From Strigamia acuminata (taxonomy: Eukaryota; Arthropoda; Chilopoda; Geophilomorpha; Linotaeniidae), in NCBI GenBank assembly GCA_949358305.1, contig OX442314.1, positions 30,861,118 through 30,925,117 on the forward strand: a stretch of 64,000 nt of DNA. Reading direction: 5' to 3'. Below are positions 41,940 through 53,659 of the stretch, in pieces; the first letter of the stretch is position 1, and every line of letters starts with the position of its first letter. The notes beneath the pieces were generated by a model, which searched no databases, had not been told where the DNA came from, and saw only the letters and a program-made list of their open reading frames with translations. A program made the position numbers and the translations under genes.

Positions 41940-43162
41940 TGCTCGTTTGTATCTCTCCGTTGCTAAAATACAAATTGGGTGTTTTCGTGTTGCAGAGTCG
42001 AGCCTTGAGTGGCCCCGCTGTAACTATGGAGACCGACTGCTTTTGTATACAAAAATAATCTGTATCTAGGCCGAGTTCCCGTGCGTCATAGTTGATCCAA
42101 GTTCAATTCCCATTTTAATTATTCGTTGTTGTTTCAGGGTTGCCAACAATTTACTGCACAAATGGCGGTTAATTCAAATCTTGCGTTACTTTTGGGACAC
42201 CCTTTATAAAAAAATAAAATAAAAATATCTTTTGAATCAGTTATTTATCTCAAACCTCTCACATAAATAGGATTGATGTTTTGCTTTGTTCACAATGATT
42301 AATTCACATCTTTTTTCTCGCTCAGCCTTCAGACATTTAGATTGCAGATGATTTCTTTGTGACATTATCAGTTGCTAATAAACAACTCATGAATTACAAA
42401 CTGAAAATTGGAATGCGTGACTTCAGATTTTTATTATTCATTACATTGCACTTTTAATTCAAATCTGCAATTGCTAGGTACGACTGAAAAATAAAGCGTT
42501 TACAATACCGGCTGAGTCGATGGCCCTCTGTACACACCGCGCTTAACCGGTACATAAAAGTTTAAAAATATTTTGATGGAAATCTTTAAAATACAGATAC
42601 CAAAAACGGAATATTATTCATTTAAAAGATCAAATTTGCATTGTAATATTTTAAATTTTAGCTGACTTATAGAATATCTTACATCTTATACCTTTTAAAT
42701 TAGATAAAATAGAAATGTTGCATTTACCATATATTGTACTTTACTATTGTACACACCATCTTAACACTGCAAAAAGCAATGCAAATAAACAGATGTTTTG
42801 GTATTGATTGAAAAAATGTATAGGAATGAAAAATGTACAAATTCTACATGATAACATTTAACAAAATTATTATTATTGTGAATGAATGAAATATTTTAAG
42901 TAGACATTCCTATAGGATAACAAAATGCAAAAATACTCTTGCCACTTCTCATTTCAGGAACTAATTATTGGCATAAGCAGTTTCAGTTATGCCGCTACTG
43001 AAGGTTCGTAAAGGCTTTGCAAGCGTATTGTGGGTTTTATTATTTGTAATCGAGTAAAGTGTAATGAGTTAGCACGAATGCCTAGCAGTTAGATGGCATA
43101 AACTAAGCCTGTTTTTAAAATTACTTTCATTTTAATTAAGTCCCAACGTAAGCACTTCTAAT

Positions 43163-46100
43163 TCAGGCAATGCTGCATTCGGCGGGGCCACTTGGAATGT
43201 TTTCGGCATCCATAACCGGTTCACTTGCCCAGCCTCTATACGCAATGGGACACATACTTATGTGAGGATCTGGATATTCGCCATCCAAATACAATCGGAT
43301 AGTCGTAATGAAACGCTCTTGCACACCAGACTTATTGTAAAAATAAGTCGATTCGGGTCCGTATTTTGCACCGCCGGAATACATTCGAACGGGGATCGTC
43401 TCCGCGCTAAGAATGCGTACATCTGAAATAAACAAAAGAAAGAAGTTTTGTCCGTAATTAGCTTTAGACTTAATTTACACCTCTGAAACGCAATAGATGC
43501 ATTCAATTTCAAATTGTGAAAAACGGATTATAAAAACTTGATTATCAAATCGATTTTCACTTTTAACGAGTTAATTCTCGTACGGTAAATCTTGAACATG
43601 TGCAGATATGACTTAAGTGTTCTATTTAGCAATTGAAACAAGTATAAAATTTATTTTAAAAAATGAAGACTGTTGGATGAGTTTTTTTCCAATAATTATG
43701 TAGGAAATAAAATTTTCATTTTTATAATTTCTGATTAAACAAAACAAATGATGCTCTACAACTTTACAATTGACAAATTTGAGATTGCAATGTTACTTTT
43801 TAAGTTACAAAGCAAAAAACTATGATGCATTGTTGAAAACCCAAACTTGTGTTGCTTAATGAATTGCCCAGCCCCTGTTTACTCTAGATTCGTGGACACA
43901 ATTTGTGATTACAACTTAGTTACAGAAATATTTGACTGTACGTTAATATACAGTGTTGTGTGCGTTACTGGAATTTGGTAACTAGTTACCGTTACAGTTA
44001 CTTGGCAAAAAAATAATAGTTACCAACCGTTACCGTTACATTTTAGGTAGCTAAGTTACCGTTATCGATAAAATACGATGCGTTTTTCGTCATTTCCATC
44101 CGACAAATTCGAGAGAATCGGTTTTTCGATTTGAAATTGAACGCACCTGTGTGTTCAAGAGGCGTTCACATAAACACTTACTGTGGTCAGCCACCCATTC
44201 TGAAATTCTGGTTAGCATTTGTTGCGAAGTTTCAAACTCCGCTTTAGAAAAGTTCCCGCTCGTCAACTGCACTGGTAAGAACGTCTTGCAAGTAAGCGGT
44301 CCTAAAAATGGACTCATGTACGTCACCGCAATCACAGTTTCCGGTGTGCGAACGTAAAACAACCGCAATATGCGAAGATAGCACGTTTTGTGTTTCTCCG
44401 AACGAGATTCCCTGATCGCCATTTTCGTGTCATCCACTCTATTGTTCTGATCTACAAACAAAAAAACAATTTAAGACTTTTAAATAAATATCTCCTCGAC
44501 CTCACACTCAACCATATTTCATTTTCATTCCCACGGTCTGCACGTTGCTCACGCGGATGTTTGGCTGTCCAGTGGTCCATTCCGACGCCAATTTGACGAG
44601 ATCCGGAATGTAGTCGAATTCGCCATTGCGCGACTTTGGGAAAAAATCAATGACGCCTGGAAAATCGACTCGTCGGTTACGACGCTTTAATTGCTTCGCT
44701 GCAGGATTTTACCTACGGATTCGAAGGCGGGCGGTCCGATTTCGTAGAACACTCGAATTACAAACACGCTGAACCCGAAATCAGTAAAATACGACCGGTC
44801 CGGGTCGACTAATCCTTGAGTTGTACTGTACTTCATCGGTTGTGTTTCGACAGTTATGATGAGTCCTAGACCGCATAGAAACAAACTAATATTTCTTTCG
44901 TAACACGTCTCGCGGAATATTGCAGAATGTTACCATTGAGTGGATTTTGAGTTATCTTGTTATTGAGCTGAGCCATGACTTTATCGAACCGATCAAACTG
45001 AACAGTCAAGAAGCCCGGAGTTTGTGCGGGTACAGTGTCGAAGTACGCCAACTGTTGAGGACCTAAATGGGGGTCTCTCCGTGGTACAAGCCATAACCTA
45101 GTGATGAAATTAAACATTAAAAATGAGCTATAAACAAAACAGAATAAAATAAAAAAAAGAATACCGTATAAAATTTGTATTACTGTATTAACGCGCATGC
45201 CGCTGTACATGGAATTACCAACTTTGGAAAATTTCAGATATAATTTACACTCCGTGTAAATGTGACTTTACAAAGCTAAAAGTTCAAATTTACATTAACT
45301 TTTCAGCAATTAAAAGACGTTTAAAGCCGGATGAATAATTATAATGGAATTTGGGCCAGAAATTTGAGTTTTCTTGATATTCTAAAGGTTAATATTAAAA
45401 TTTGGATAAATTTGTAGAAAATTTAGGCCAATTTCCTACATTTTGGGCATCTAAAAACGCTTTTTATGCATTTTTTGGTTCAATTCTAATCGAAAATATT
45501 CATACTCACTTACGATATACCGGTAAAAACTTGGTTTAGCGGCATGCTGGTAAAACTATACCGGCATGTGGCTTAAAGCGGAGTAATACGGTAGGATTAT
45601 GATAAAAATATCACTGGAAAAAAAATCAGATTTACTCACTTGTAAAGAATTGTAAATATATAGGTAGATGGATTTTACAAGTTTGTAAATTAGATTTACA
45701 AACAATTGAAAATAAGTCTTTTCCACACGTATTTACAATCTGGAAAGAGACCATTTCCGGGACTTTTTTTACAATAACTTTACAAACATTTTCAATTACG
45801 TAATTATGAAATTTCATAATATATTTCCAATATAAAAAATCTACTACCCTCCATTTTGAAAAATATAAATACACAAACTCAATTTTTTTTTTTAAGTTGT
45901 TTGATTTTTTTTTTCAAACACTATTCAACAATTAGTTTTCATTGATTTCATCGCAATTTGCATGTTTTATTGACAGTTTTGTTTAAATTTATTTTAATCT
46001 TATTGTTTTCTTTTTACTTACCTTGACCTCTGTCAGAATTGAACCCGGGACCCTTTATTCCAAAGACCACTGCTCTATCCACCAGGCTTGTACAGCTTAT

Positions 46101-47799
46101 ACTATAAGCATGCATAACTTCTGTTATACAGTAACGTTTTCCAAAATGGTTTTGAATTTTCAAATAGTCTATTTGAAAATCAAACAGTTTAAATAAAAAA
46201 AAGTTGAATATTTAAAATTTTCAAAATGGAGGATAGTAGATTTTGTATATTGGTAGAAAATTCGGAAATTGTTGTTATGTTGTATGCAAGAACAACTTGG
46301 AAGTAAGAACTAATTTTACTCAATAGCATTATTCGTAACGTACGATTGACGTTACGAGTGGACGATTCATAACGTACAATGGACGTGTACGTTACGAGTG
46401 GACGATTCACGGAACTTGGCGGGAATGTTTGAATATTTTGAAATTTATTGAGAATATATTTGAAATATATTGTAAAATTTCAAAACTACACAATTGAAAA
46501 TGTTAGTAAAGTTATTGTAAAAAAAAGTCATGTAAATGGTCTCTTTATTAGGTTGTAAATATGTTAGAAAAAGATGATTTTCAATTGTTTGTAAATCTAA
46601 TTTACAAACTTGTAAAATCCATCTACCTTTATATTTACAATGTGTTGAAAATATCCAAACAACATTTCCATCTGAAAGAAAACTGATAGTAAATATAATA
46701 TTTTAAACAACAAATTTACAATTTATTGGAAATATTAGATTTCACTATTAGAATTTACTACTAATTTCCAAAAGTGTGGAAATGTATAAATATTTGCAAC
46801 ACATTTCCAACTAATTTTCTCATAATAGGAAATTTGAATTTTCCAAATTAATTTCCAACTTGGAAATGTTTGGAAATTTACTTTTTTTTCCAGTGTATCC
46901 TTCAAATCATCTAAATTTAATTAAATTCCAACTTTTTATTATAAAAACTACTAGAGTCTAGTTAATTTTTTCACGTTAAGTTTTTGCTTTCGGAGCAAAT
47001 TTATCCATCATGTGCATTAGTTAATTTTACTATGATGCATACAATAAAACCATATGTCCTTGCAGCCATGGAAACAGAGTATATTGCACATTTTTATTAA
47101 AACATTATTATCTAATTAGAAGGATTATAAATTACCACATCGAAATTTATGGAAAATTATGAAAAAAAGCAACAATTTCAAATTTCCATAATAAACACTG
47201 TAATATTATAAACACATAAAAAAAAATTATTTTTAACAATTAAAACCAAAAAATTTAAACATAAAAACCACCAATAATTTAAAATTTCAGAAAAAAATTT
47301 TGCTAATTTTATTCCACTGAAAAACTTGATAAAATCAGCTTTAATGAATATTTCCCTCATTTTCATGACATAACTTCCAAAAAAAAATTTTCATAAACCT
47401 ATATTTACCTCAAACCTCTTACATAAGTAGTACCAGTATTATGCTCAATAAAAGTGACATTCTGTACACTAGGAATTCCGCCTTTACTTTTAAACTCAAT
47501 ACTCTCGCAAGCTCTCGCTTCCCACTCCGGATTAAGCCGCAGCCACTCGTTAGATCTTCCTATTAAAGTCCTGCAAACAAAACCAAAATTCATAAAAAAA
47601 AAATAAAAATAATTTCTCAAAAAAAAAAAAACAAAAAAAAAAAAAACCATTCTCACGGAAATCTGACTTCCGGGTCCTCCGGTAAAAAATCAATGACACA
47701 CAACTGCGATTTCGCTTTCTTCTCCACGTAACAATAACTACTGAATATGGCGTCGTACGGCGGCGGAGCGTCATACGGTGGCGGGGAAGGGGAAGCCAT
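43163..47799 (-). CDS. Unrecognised PPPY-motif protein, copy 2
   Basis: Seven exons: 47657-47799, 47409-47570, 44907-45097, 44713-44865, 44513-44668, 44182-44451 and 43163-43422. Phases agree at every junction, giving 444 residues. Three introns are tiny (41, 44 and 61 bp), whereas intron 2 is 2.3 kb because of inserted elements. The N-terminus has two PPPY motifs (SPPPYDAPPPYD), then YCYVEKKAKSQLCVIDFLPE. The middle is rich in beta-type segments (LIITVETQPMKY, FVIRVFYEIGPPAF) and the end is CPIAYRGWASEPVMDAEN. There is no signal peptide, TM segment or catalytic motif I can name. The tandem paralogue with near-identical sequence and phases supports coding. Confidence 0.75.
43945..44075. mobile_element. 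Short GTTACCGTTAC-rich insertion, unit 2 only
   Basis: gttaccgttacagttac and inverted taactagttacc/gtaactta motifs cluster in a segment absent from unit 1. Dense gttac motifs resemble subterminal repeats of hAT-like elements. The ends and target duplication are not resolved. Confidence 0.4.
45255..45335. repeat. Copy of the repeat that hosts the hAT insertion at 26465
   Basis: The stretch tttacattaacttttcagca and following aattaaaagacgtttaaag is nearly identical to 26400-26464. It gives a second genomic copy without the hAT insertion at that point. Confidence 0.75.
45611..46905. mobile_element. Large CACTG-ended fold-back element in the copy 2 intron
   Basis: The ends cactggaaaaaaaatcaga and tttttttttccagtg are inverted and flanked by TAT on both sides. 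Several hundred bases inside each end are inverted copies, for example gtagatggattttacaagtt near 45663 versus its complement near 46605. There is no transposase. It is absent from unit 1. The ends and 3-bp duplication fit the CACTA superfamily loosely. A tRNA-like sequence lies inside. Confidence 0.7.
46021..46087 (-). pseudogene. tRNA-like sequence (SINE head or tRNA pseudogene)
   Basis: The minus strand reads GCCTGGTGGATAGAGCAGTG and continues to GGGTCCCGGGTTCAATTCTG. An A-box-like gtggatagagcagtgg and a B-box-like gggttcaattc are at correct spacing. The acceptor stem does not pair, so it is not a functional tRNA. It sits inside the fold-back element at 45611-46905. Confidence 0.5.
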
Positions 47800-47905
47800 T
47801 GCTCGTTCTCGTTTGTATCTCTCTCCGTTGCTAAAATACAAATTGGGTGTTTTCGTGTTTCAGAGTCGAGCCTTGAGTGGTCCCGCTGTAACTATGGCGA
47901 CCGAC

Positions 47906-48644
47906 TTGCAACTATGGCAACGCGTATCTAATAAAAATCAAAATATGACCATGAAATAAGGAAGAGCGCAAATATGAGAGACAAAAATAAGATTGATCGT
48001 GTTGTTTACACAATTTTATGTTTATTTCATGCAGAAAACGCTTAAAGTTTATACTTGCTGCATAAATAGTTGTGGGTGATGCATTTCCTGTTTTTCCTCA
48101 CTTGTTTTCCACGAAATCATGATCGAGGAAGCAGTAATATGTTGATAGAAATATATTTAATTGGACGTGAATTGGTTGCCCTATTCACACTCACTCCAAA
48201 ATGCAGTATCACGTTGGGAATATCATCAGTCGGCGCAAACCACAAGCCTCACTGTTTTCAGCCAATGAGAGAAGCCATGATTTGGTCTGTCTGTAGTCTT
48301 CAAAAAGTTAGAGCCAGGTGTAAATCCAGGTGGCTCTGCCAAACCCAACTGAATTAAAAATGGCGTAAGTTGCAAAGATGGCCACCAGATGGCAGTGCAT
48401 CATTCCTCAAAAATTGTATCTTTAGGTCGATAAATTGAATTTTTCAAGTATAAATTTCGTTTTGGTGTCTAAAAACCAGTCTCAAATTTATTATTGATGC
48501 TTTTTAGTTCCCATTTAGCAGCAAAAATAACTAGGGTTGCAAACAATCCATTTTTTAGGCTTGTTTGGCAAAAAATTGGTTAACTCTCCAATGGTAATAA
48601 TCACTTATGTAGTGATGGTTACGTGCAAATACATTCAAAAATAT
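47906..48644. other. Intergenic, no gene seen
   Basis: Unique sequence between the duplicated gene's 5' flank and the LTR retrotransposon. A 95-codon frame at 48070-48357 has no splice context or recognisable motif and is probably chance. Confidence 0.45.
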
Positions 48645-48648
48645 AAAC

Positions 48649-49271
48649 TGTGACCGGCTGCCCGCTCAGTCCGCTCACTTGCCTGCAACACACGGCGCTT
48701 CCACGGCTCTCGCGCACCTCGTGTGTTTCTCGCGCGCACCTGTTGCGGACCCCCGCACCAGGTGGAGCTGACGGTCGTTGGCCCGGCCAATTGGGAACCG
48801 GAAGTGCCCCTTCCGGAAGTGGTGGGCCCCGCAGAGGCCCAAGAGAGTTCTCTAACTTCCAGCATGGCGAACGGTCGCTTCCACGATCGCTCTTCCACGC
48901 TGGCGGCAATGACGAATCCAGTTGGCGTAGCGACTCTGTCGCCCGCCGGGACTTGATAGCCCACGTTCCCCGTGTTCGTCCTGCGTTCCCCGTGAACGTA
49001 GCGACGACACGGCTAAACGGTATTCCGACCACGTGTGTCATGGCGGCCATTGGCCGCCGTGCCACGCGGTCTTGTTAGGGACGGCTGTTCGCAGCCGTCG
49101 CATTGGGAAATGCACTGGGAGACACCACATCATACCCCTAGACATCAATAAAGCTTACCTTAAACTAAACTTGTGTCTCTTGTGTATTTCGGAGTGAATT
49201 CTATCGTGTGTGTTGTGTCCAGCGCCTCGTGGCTCTCCCCCGACCACGTGGCGACCGTCCAAACACTCACA
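48649..49271 (+). repeat. 5' LTR
   Basis: TG...CA ends (tgtgaccggctgcccgct to aaacactcaca). It carries paired ccggaagtg/cttccgg motifs, a gcggccattggccgc palindrome, a cgaccacgtgg motif and AATAAA near 49147. Plus and minus open frames of 140-150 codons across it reflect GC richness, not genes. Confidence 0.95.
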
Positions 49272-49273
49272 AT

Positions 49274-49291
49274 TGTGGGCCCGTCCTGGAT
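49274..49291 (+). promoter_or_regulatory. Primer-binding site, proline-tRNA-like
   Basis: tgtgggcccgtcctggat starts two bases after the 5' LTR. It matches the classical proline-tRNA primer site (tgggggctcgtccgggat) at 15 of 18 positions. Confidence 0.75.
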
Positions 49292-51012
49292 CTTGAACTC
49301 TTTGCGATTTTTTTTTTTCTATTTTCTGGTTGAGTTGATAACTCAACATTGAATGAAATTTTTCGATCAAAAAGGGGGAAATTTCTTTGGTCATGGTTGT
49401 GATAGGGAATCAGCAGGCGAAACGGCCGCTAATCGCTGATTTTGGACCCTAACTTGACAAAATTGGTGGCTGTGCATGTCCAGCTTGCCTGGGTACTGGC
49501 AAGCCGGGACTTACATTGGCCACACTTTCCAACGGTCTTCTATTCCTTTCTAGCTTAGCCTAAAAAACTGAGTGGTTGGGAGGGGAATACAATTCCAAAC
49601 CTTCTTTATTATTTTTATTTCTTGGTGCGCAGCCCAAGTAAAAGTAATGGAACAGTCTGCAGCGTATTCAAACTCGATTAGTGGAGGAGGCGCGCTGGTG
49701 GCCACCAGCAACCCAATTCCCACGGGGGAGAAGCGGTCATATTCTAATTGCCACGCTGCAATCGCTGGTTCCATTATGGGCCGGGCGAGGAGGCGATGTT
49801 GAACTGAGCTTTGAGTGACACCAAACTTCTTGTAGGACGTTTAGTCGCTTGGATGCAGGTTGCTAGCTTAGTGGTCGCTGGCGCGGGAACAGTCACGTGC
49901 GGTGAGTTGGCGTGTAGTTGGACCCGAGTAGCAGCGAAGTGTCCGCACACATGGGAAGACTGCCTTGATTTTTGTTGCAACTCATAATTTATGAGTTGCG
50001 TTGTGGCTGCTCGAGGCGCTCATCCGGGTTCACATCGGTCATAATCCTACCCTGTCCCGTGTACTGGTTGGAAACAGTTGCAAGTTGGATACAACCCTAG
50101 AACTGTGGAAAATTGGGACACGGACAGCAGGGAGAGCTGCCGGAGGTACGGGGAAACCAATGGTGAAGTGCTCAACTGACACAGAGAGTTCGTTAGGGCG
50201 TAGGAACGATATCTGTGCATTCAGGTAGCTACCAACTTTGAAAAGAGATTGGGAATCTAGCCTGTAACTTTTGCTTCTGAATTTTATTCACCTTCATTGG
50301 ATTTTCAAGTTGTTTCAGCTTGTTTTCGAGGACTGTGCTCGAACCACAGTTTTGGACAATCTCTACAATTTGGAAGTTTGTTTTTATTTTACAACCTTTT
50401 TTGTTTTTTCACTTTATCTTCGATTTTTTTTCCCTATCTATGATTTTCATGGTTCTTTGGGACGCCACACCGGACAGTAGACATCGTTGTAACTGAATAC
50501 ACGTGTTTCATGACCTGGAGGTAGACAGCACCAAATAGAAGGTGATATGGCTTTAAGTTGGCAGCTGAAGGGTGGGCCCCCAAAGCAACTAGGGACAGGA
50601 GATGCATTTCCTTTTTTACTTTAAGTGCAGCTGACTGTCCCACAAAAAACACCATTTCATTGGGATGAACAGACATCTCAGTGTAGGCACGTTTCTGTCG
50701 AAAGGCAGCCTCGTGCAGACTGGAATGAAAGCTTCCCGAAAGGGGCGAGCGGGCGCGTTTGTTGGTCTCTTGGGGCAGAAGAAGAGATTGCAACAATATC
50801 CCCGTAATGTAAATATCTGCAAAAACCTTCTGCTAAAAATTGGAACTTTTTGAGTGTATTTTATATTAAAAAACACCCAGTATTTTGTGATTTTTTATTC
50901 ATTTTCTTGTCTTTCTTCTCTGTTTTTCAATGTTGCTGTGCAATAAAGAAACGGTTTTGTCTGCGCGCTAGCGCGGTTAGCTTTCTATTGTTGGAAACGA
51001 CGATGGAAATCT

Positions 51013-52267
51013 CTGGTTTGAAAATTTAGAAGTTCTTTGGACACGATTTCGTACCTTTTTTGGGCACAAAAGTCATGTTCTCATGGAATCAGACCATTTT
51101 GATCTGGTTCTGAACTTCTAGTTCCAAACCGAAAAATCACTATTGTTTTTTCAAAAAGTGTTGTTTTTTCTGCAGAAATGTAGGAATTGGAACATTAAAA
51201 CGGTCGAAATTTTGTTTTTATTTTAAAAATCAAACATGGCGACTGGAAAGACAATGGCAAAACATGTGGAAATCTCGGAATTTTCGAGAATGATTGGAAT
51301 TTTAAAATTTCGACATTTCTTGGAACTCTGGGAAATCAATTCTATGAATTAATCCAAATTTTCTACCAATGGGAAACCAGGGGGGGGAAGTGACATCACT
51401 AATCCCTCTCTCAGAAATGGCTACTTGAGCCTAATCTCCTGTCTCCTCATTGGTCGTGACTTAATTCCACTTGTTCACTTTGCAAGCTGCGGTCCTGCTT
51501 TTGGTCACATTGTGTCAATGCCAGCGACCAGAACTGGTAAGACCACGTGGGACTCTCCTGCACCTAATTCTTCCACACCCGCAACGGATTCAGATTTGAA
51601 CGACTCGGATAATAATTCGATTGCTTCTTCAAACGACAATATGTCAGTCCCTAAAGTTAAATTGTTGGATCAAGCGATGCTTGAAACAACTTGCAACGTC
51701 TTTAATCTAGTTATTGATGATATGACGACCTACGAAGTGTGGGAAGACACGCTTCTGAAAGTAGCCGATCACTTGGTGGAACTCCAAGACAAATCGGATA
51801 GCACTATGCGTCAATTAACGCAAACGACGCTGGATCAGTCTATGCTTGAAACCATGTGTCGTATCTCTGGTTTGAAAATTTCGAAGTTCTACAGACATGA
51901 TTTCGTGCTTTTTTAAAGCACAAAAGTCATGTTTTTGTGGAATCAGACCATTTTGATCTGGTTCAGAACTTCTAGTTCCAAACAAATTTCTATTTGCTTT
52001 CAAAAATTGTTGGTTTTTTTCAGAAATGGAGAAATTTTGGCATTTTATCTGGTCGAATTATTTATTTTTTTTTATAAAAACCCAAGATGGCGACTAGAAA
52101 GCAACGGAAAAACATGTGGTATTCACAGATTTTTCGGGAAAAGTTTGATTTTCAAAAGATTTCGAAAATTTGGGAAATCTGGGGATTAATTTCCAAGAAA
52201 TTAACTCGAATCACGTTACCATGGGAAACATGGGGGGGGGAAGTGACATCACTAATCCCTCTCCCAT
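51013..52267 (+). repeat. Internal direct repeat of the LTR element (about 400 bp, two copies)
   Basis: 51013-51416 and 51870-52267 are diverged direct copies. Both contain tctctggtttgaaaattt, caaaagtcatgtt, agaccattttgatctggtt and agtgacatcactaatccctc. The sequence after each copy also shows similarity (tttgcaagctgcggtcctg / tttgcaaactgcggccctg). An internal segment has therefore duplicated within the element. Confidence 0.8.
51425..51916 (+). CDS. Gag-position open frame of the LTR element, uncertain
   Basis: A 163-codon frame. Its likely body starts at MPATRTGKTTWDSPAPNSST and has a Ser/Asp/Asn-rich region then amphipathic helices (DQAMLETTCNVFNLVIDDMT). The motif LDQ-ML-ET-C occurs twice (AMLETTCNVF, SMLETMCRISG). 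There is no zinc knuckle. The position in the 5' half suggests a gag remnant. Its end overlaps the second copy of an internal repeat. Confidence 0.4.
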   Translation: MSLISCLLIGRDLIPLVHFASCGPAFGHIVSMPATRTGKTTWDSPAPNSSTPATDSDLNDSDNNSIASSNDNMSVPKVKLLDQAMLETTCNVFNLVIDDMTTYEVWEDTLLKVADHLVELQDKSDSTMRQLTQTTLDQSMLETMCRISGLKISKFYRHDFVLF

Positions 52268-52889
52268 GAGTAGCCACATCAAGCAATCTAATGGATTCTA
52301 GTTGGTTGTTAATCAATCACCTCTGTCCGTTTTTGCAAACTGCGGCCCTGTCTTTGACATTTCCAGTGACTACCAGTTACAAGGAAGTCCTACAGACACG
52401 TGGGATTTTTACCAGCAAGTAAATATTGTATTTTATTATCGTTAAAGAAGTTACAGAGTCAAACTCTACAGACTTGAATGAATACACCTAACTTTTGATC
52501 GTACCATTGACACTAATTGTTTAAATAAACAATAATATGTCACCGACAAACGTTAAAATAAAGGCCACGTTGTGACCAAAATTGAGCAGCACTCAAGAAA
52601 CTCATTTTTTCTTTCACTCTTTAAAATATATATGTTTAGTAGCAGTGGACAGAAGAATGCAACATTTGCATTCGAGGGTTTGAATACCGACTCGCAGAAG
52701 GAATGACGCTGCCTGCGCCGGATTTCGCTCGCAACTTTGTCATCCTTACAGATGCAAAGTGACGGCGGGCTCGGAGCTGTCCTTTCTGCAAGTAACAGAC
52801 CAAGGTGTTTTTGTTGTAAAACCAGTTTGTCTAACAACTAGAATGCTGATTTGGAACATTTAGCTATGGTTTGATAAACTCAGGCCATG

Positions 52890-53410
52890 TGCTGAAAATT
52901 CTGAACTTGAAATGGGAAATTTAGTTTTGCTAAAAATCCATCCTTTGAGAAAAATGGATATACCATTAGCTTCGTCTCGCAAAGACCATTTCAAAGCACC
53001 ATATATAATCACTAAAGTGACCAATACAAATGCTTATAGTCTTATAAAATCAATGATTTTACAATTAAAAAGTACATGCAATAGTGTGGAAACTTAAAAA
53101 GACTTATTTCTTCTGGAAAGAGAGCTCGATAGCCCATTTTAGATGAGGAAGATGAAGAAGTTCTTGAGAACCGACCTGTGAACACTGGTACAGCAACAAT
53201 CTTGCCACCACCAGTGCGACCAACAGAATCTGGTATCGCAACCAAGTTGCCAACACCAGTAAAACCTTTTGGGAAACCAAAAAGAAAGAAAAAGGCTTTG
53301 TCTCTGCCACGAGTGGTTTCACACAAAACCACGGCAGCACAGCCCAAACCGAATTCGGATTCGAAAAGACCATCGAGAAATCATATTTTGCCGATACGAT
53401 ACAGAGATTG
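52890..53410 (+). pseudogene. Pol remnant: integrase C-terminal region and Pro/Lys-rich tail
   Basis: MGNLVLLKIHPLRKMDIPLA followed by FKAPYIITKVTNTNAYSL matches the small beta-barrel C-terminal domain of retrotransposon integrases. A stop follows near 53097, then a second open stretch (TGTATILPPPVRPTESGIAT, KPFGKPKRKKK) typical of Pol tails. The upstream protease, reverse transcriptase and integrase core are missing. Confidence 0.65.
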
Positions 53411-53659
53411 ACCACTAGGTGGACACCTCCGAATTCGAAATTCCTACGGACCAATCACGAGACGACAACATAGCGTTTCCGGTTTCGTACACGTTGCGTA
53501 AAAAGACGCTATTCTGCGGTACTTAGGAAGGAATCTTGGCAACATCAAATCATTCTCGTTCCAAGCAAGTGACTGTCCAGTTCGTCTCCTCCGCACGAAT
53601 CCCGTCGATTTCCTGTTCCGTATATTTGATTTGATCAATTCATTTTTATTTATTTTCCA

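Larger units (their letters stand above)
36685..42031. repeat. Tandem segmental duplication, unit 1
   Basis: The segment from cttttgcatacaaaaagaat to the region upstream of the PPPY gene start (gagaccgact) is repeated in direct order at 42032-47905. The copies are highly similar outside inserted elements. The junction near 42031 joins the 5' flank of gene copy 1 directly to the left border sequence gcttttgtatac, as expected for tandem duplication. Confidence 0.85.
42032..47905. repeat. Tandem segmental duplication, unit 2
   Basis: Direct repeat of unit 1, containing the second PPPY gene. It differs by a truncated IS630-type fragment (42126-42205), a gttacCGTTAC-rich insertion at about 43945-44070, a large fold-back element (45611-46905), and lack of the 37621 element and the solo LTR. 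Confidence 0.85.

Noticed and set aside
46021-46087. Functional tRNA gene on the minus strand
   Set aside because: A- and B-box-like motifs exist but the acceptor stem does not pair; kept only as a tRNA-like pseudogene.
50434-50796. 120-codon minus frame inside the LTR element
   Set aside because: No retroviral or host motif, and opposite to the element's orientation.
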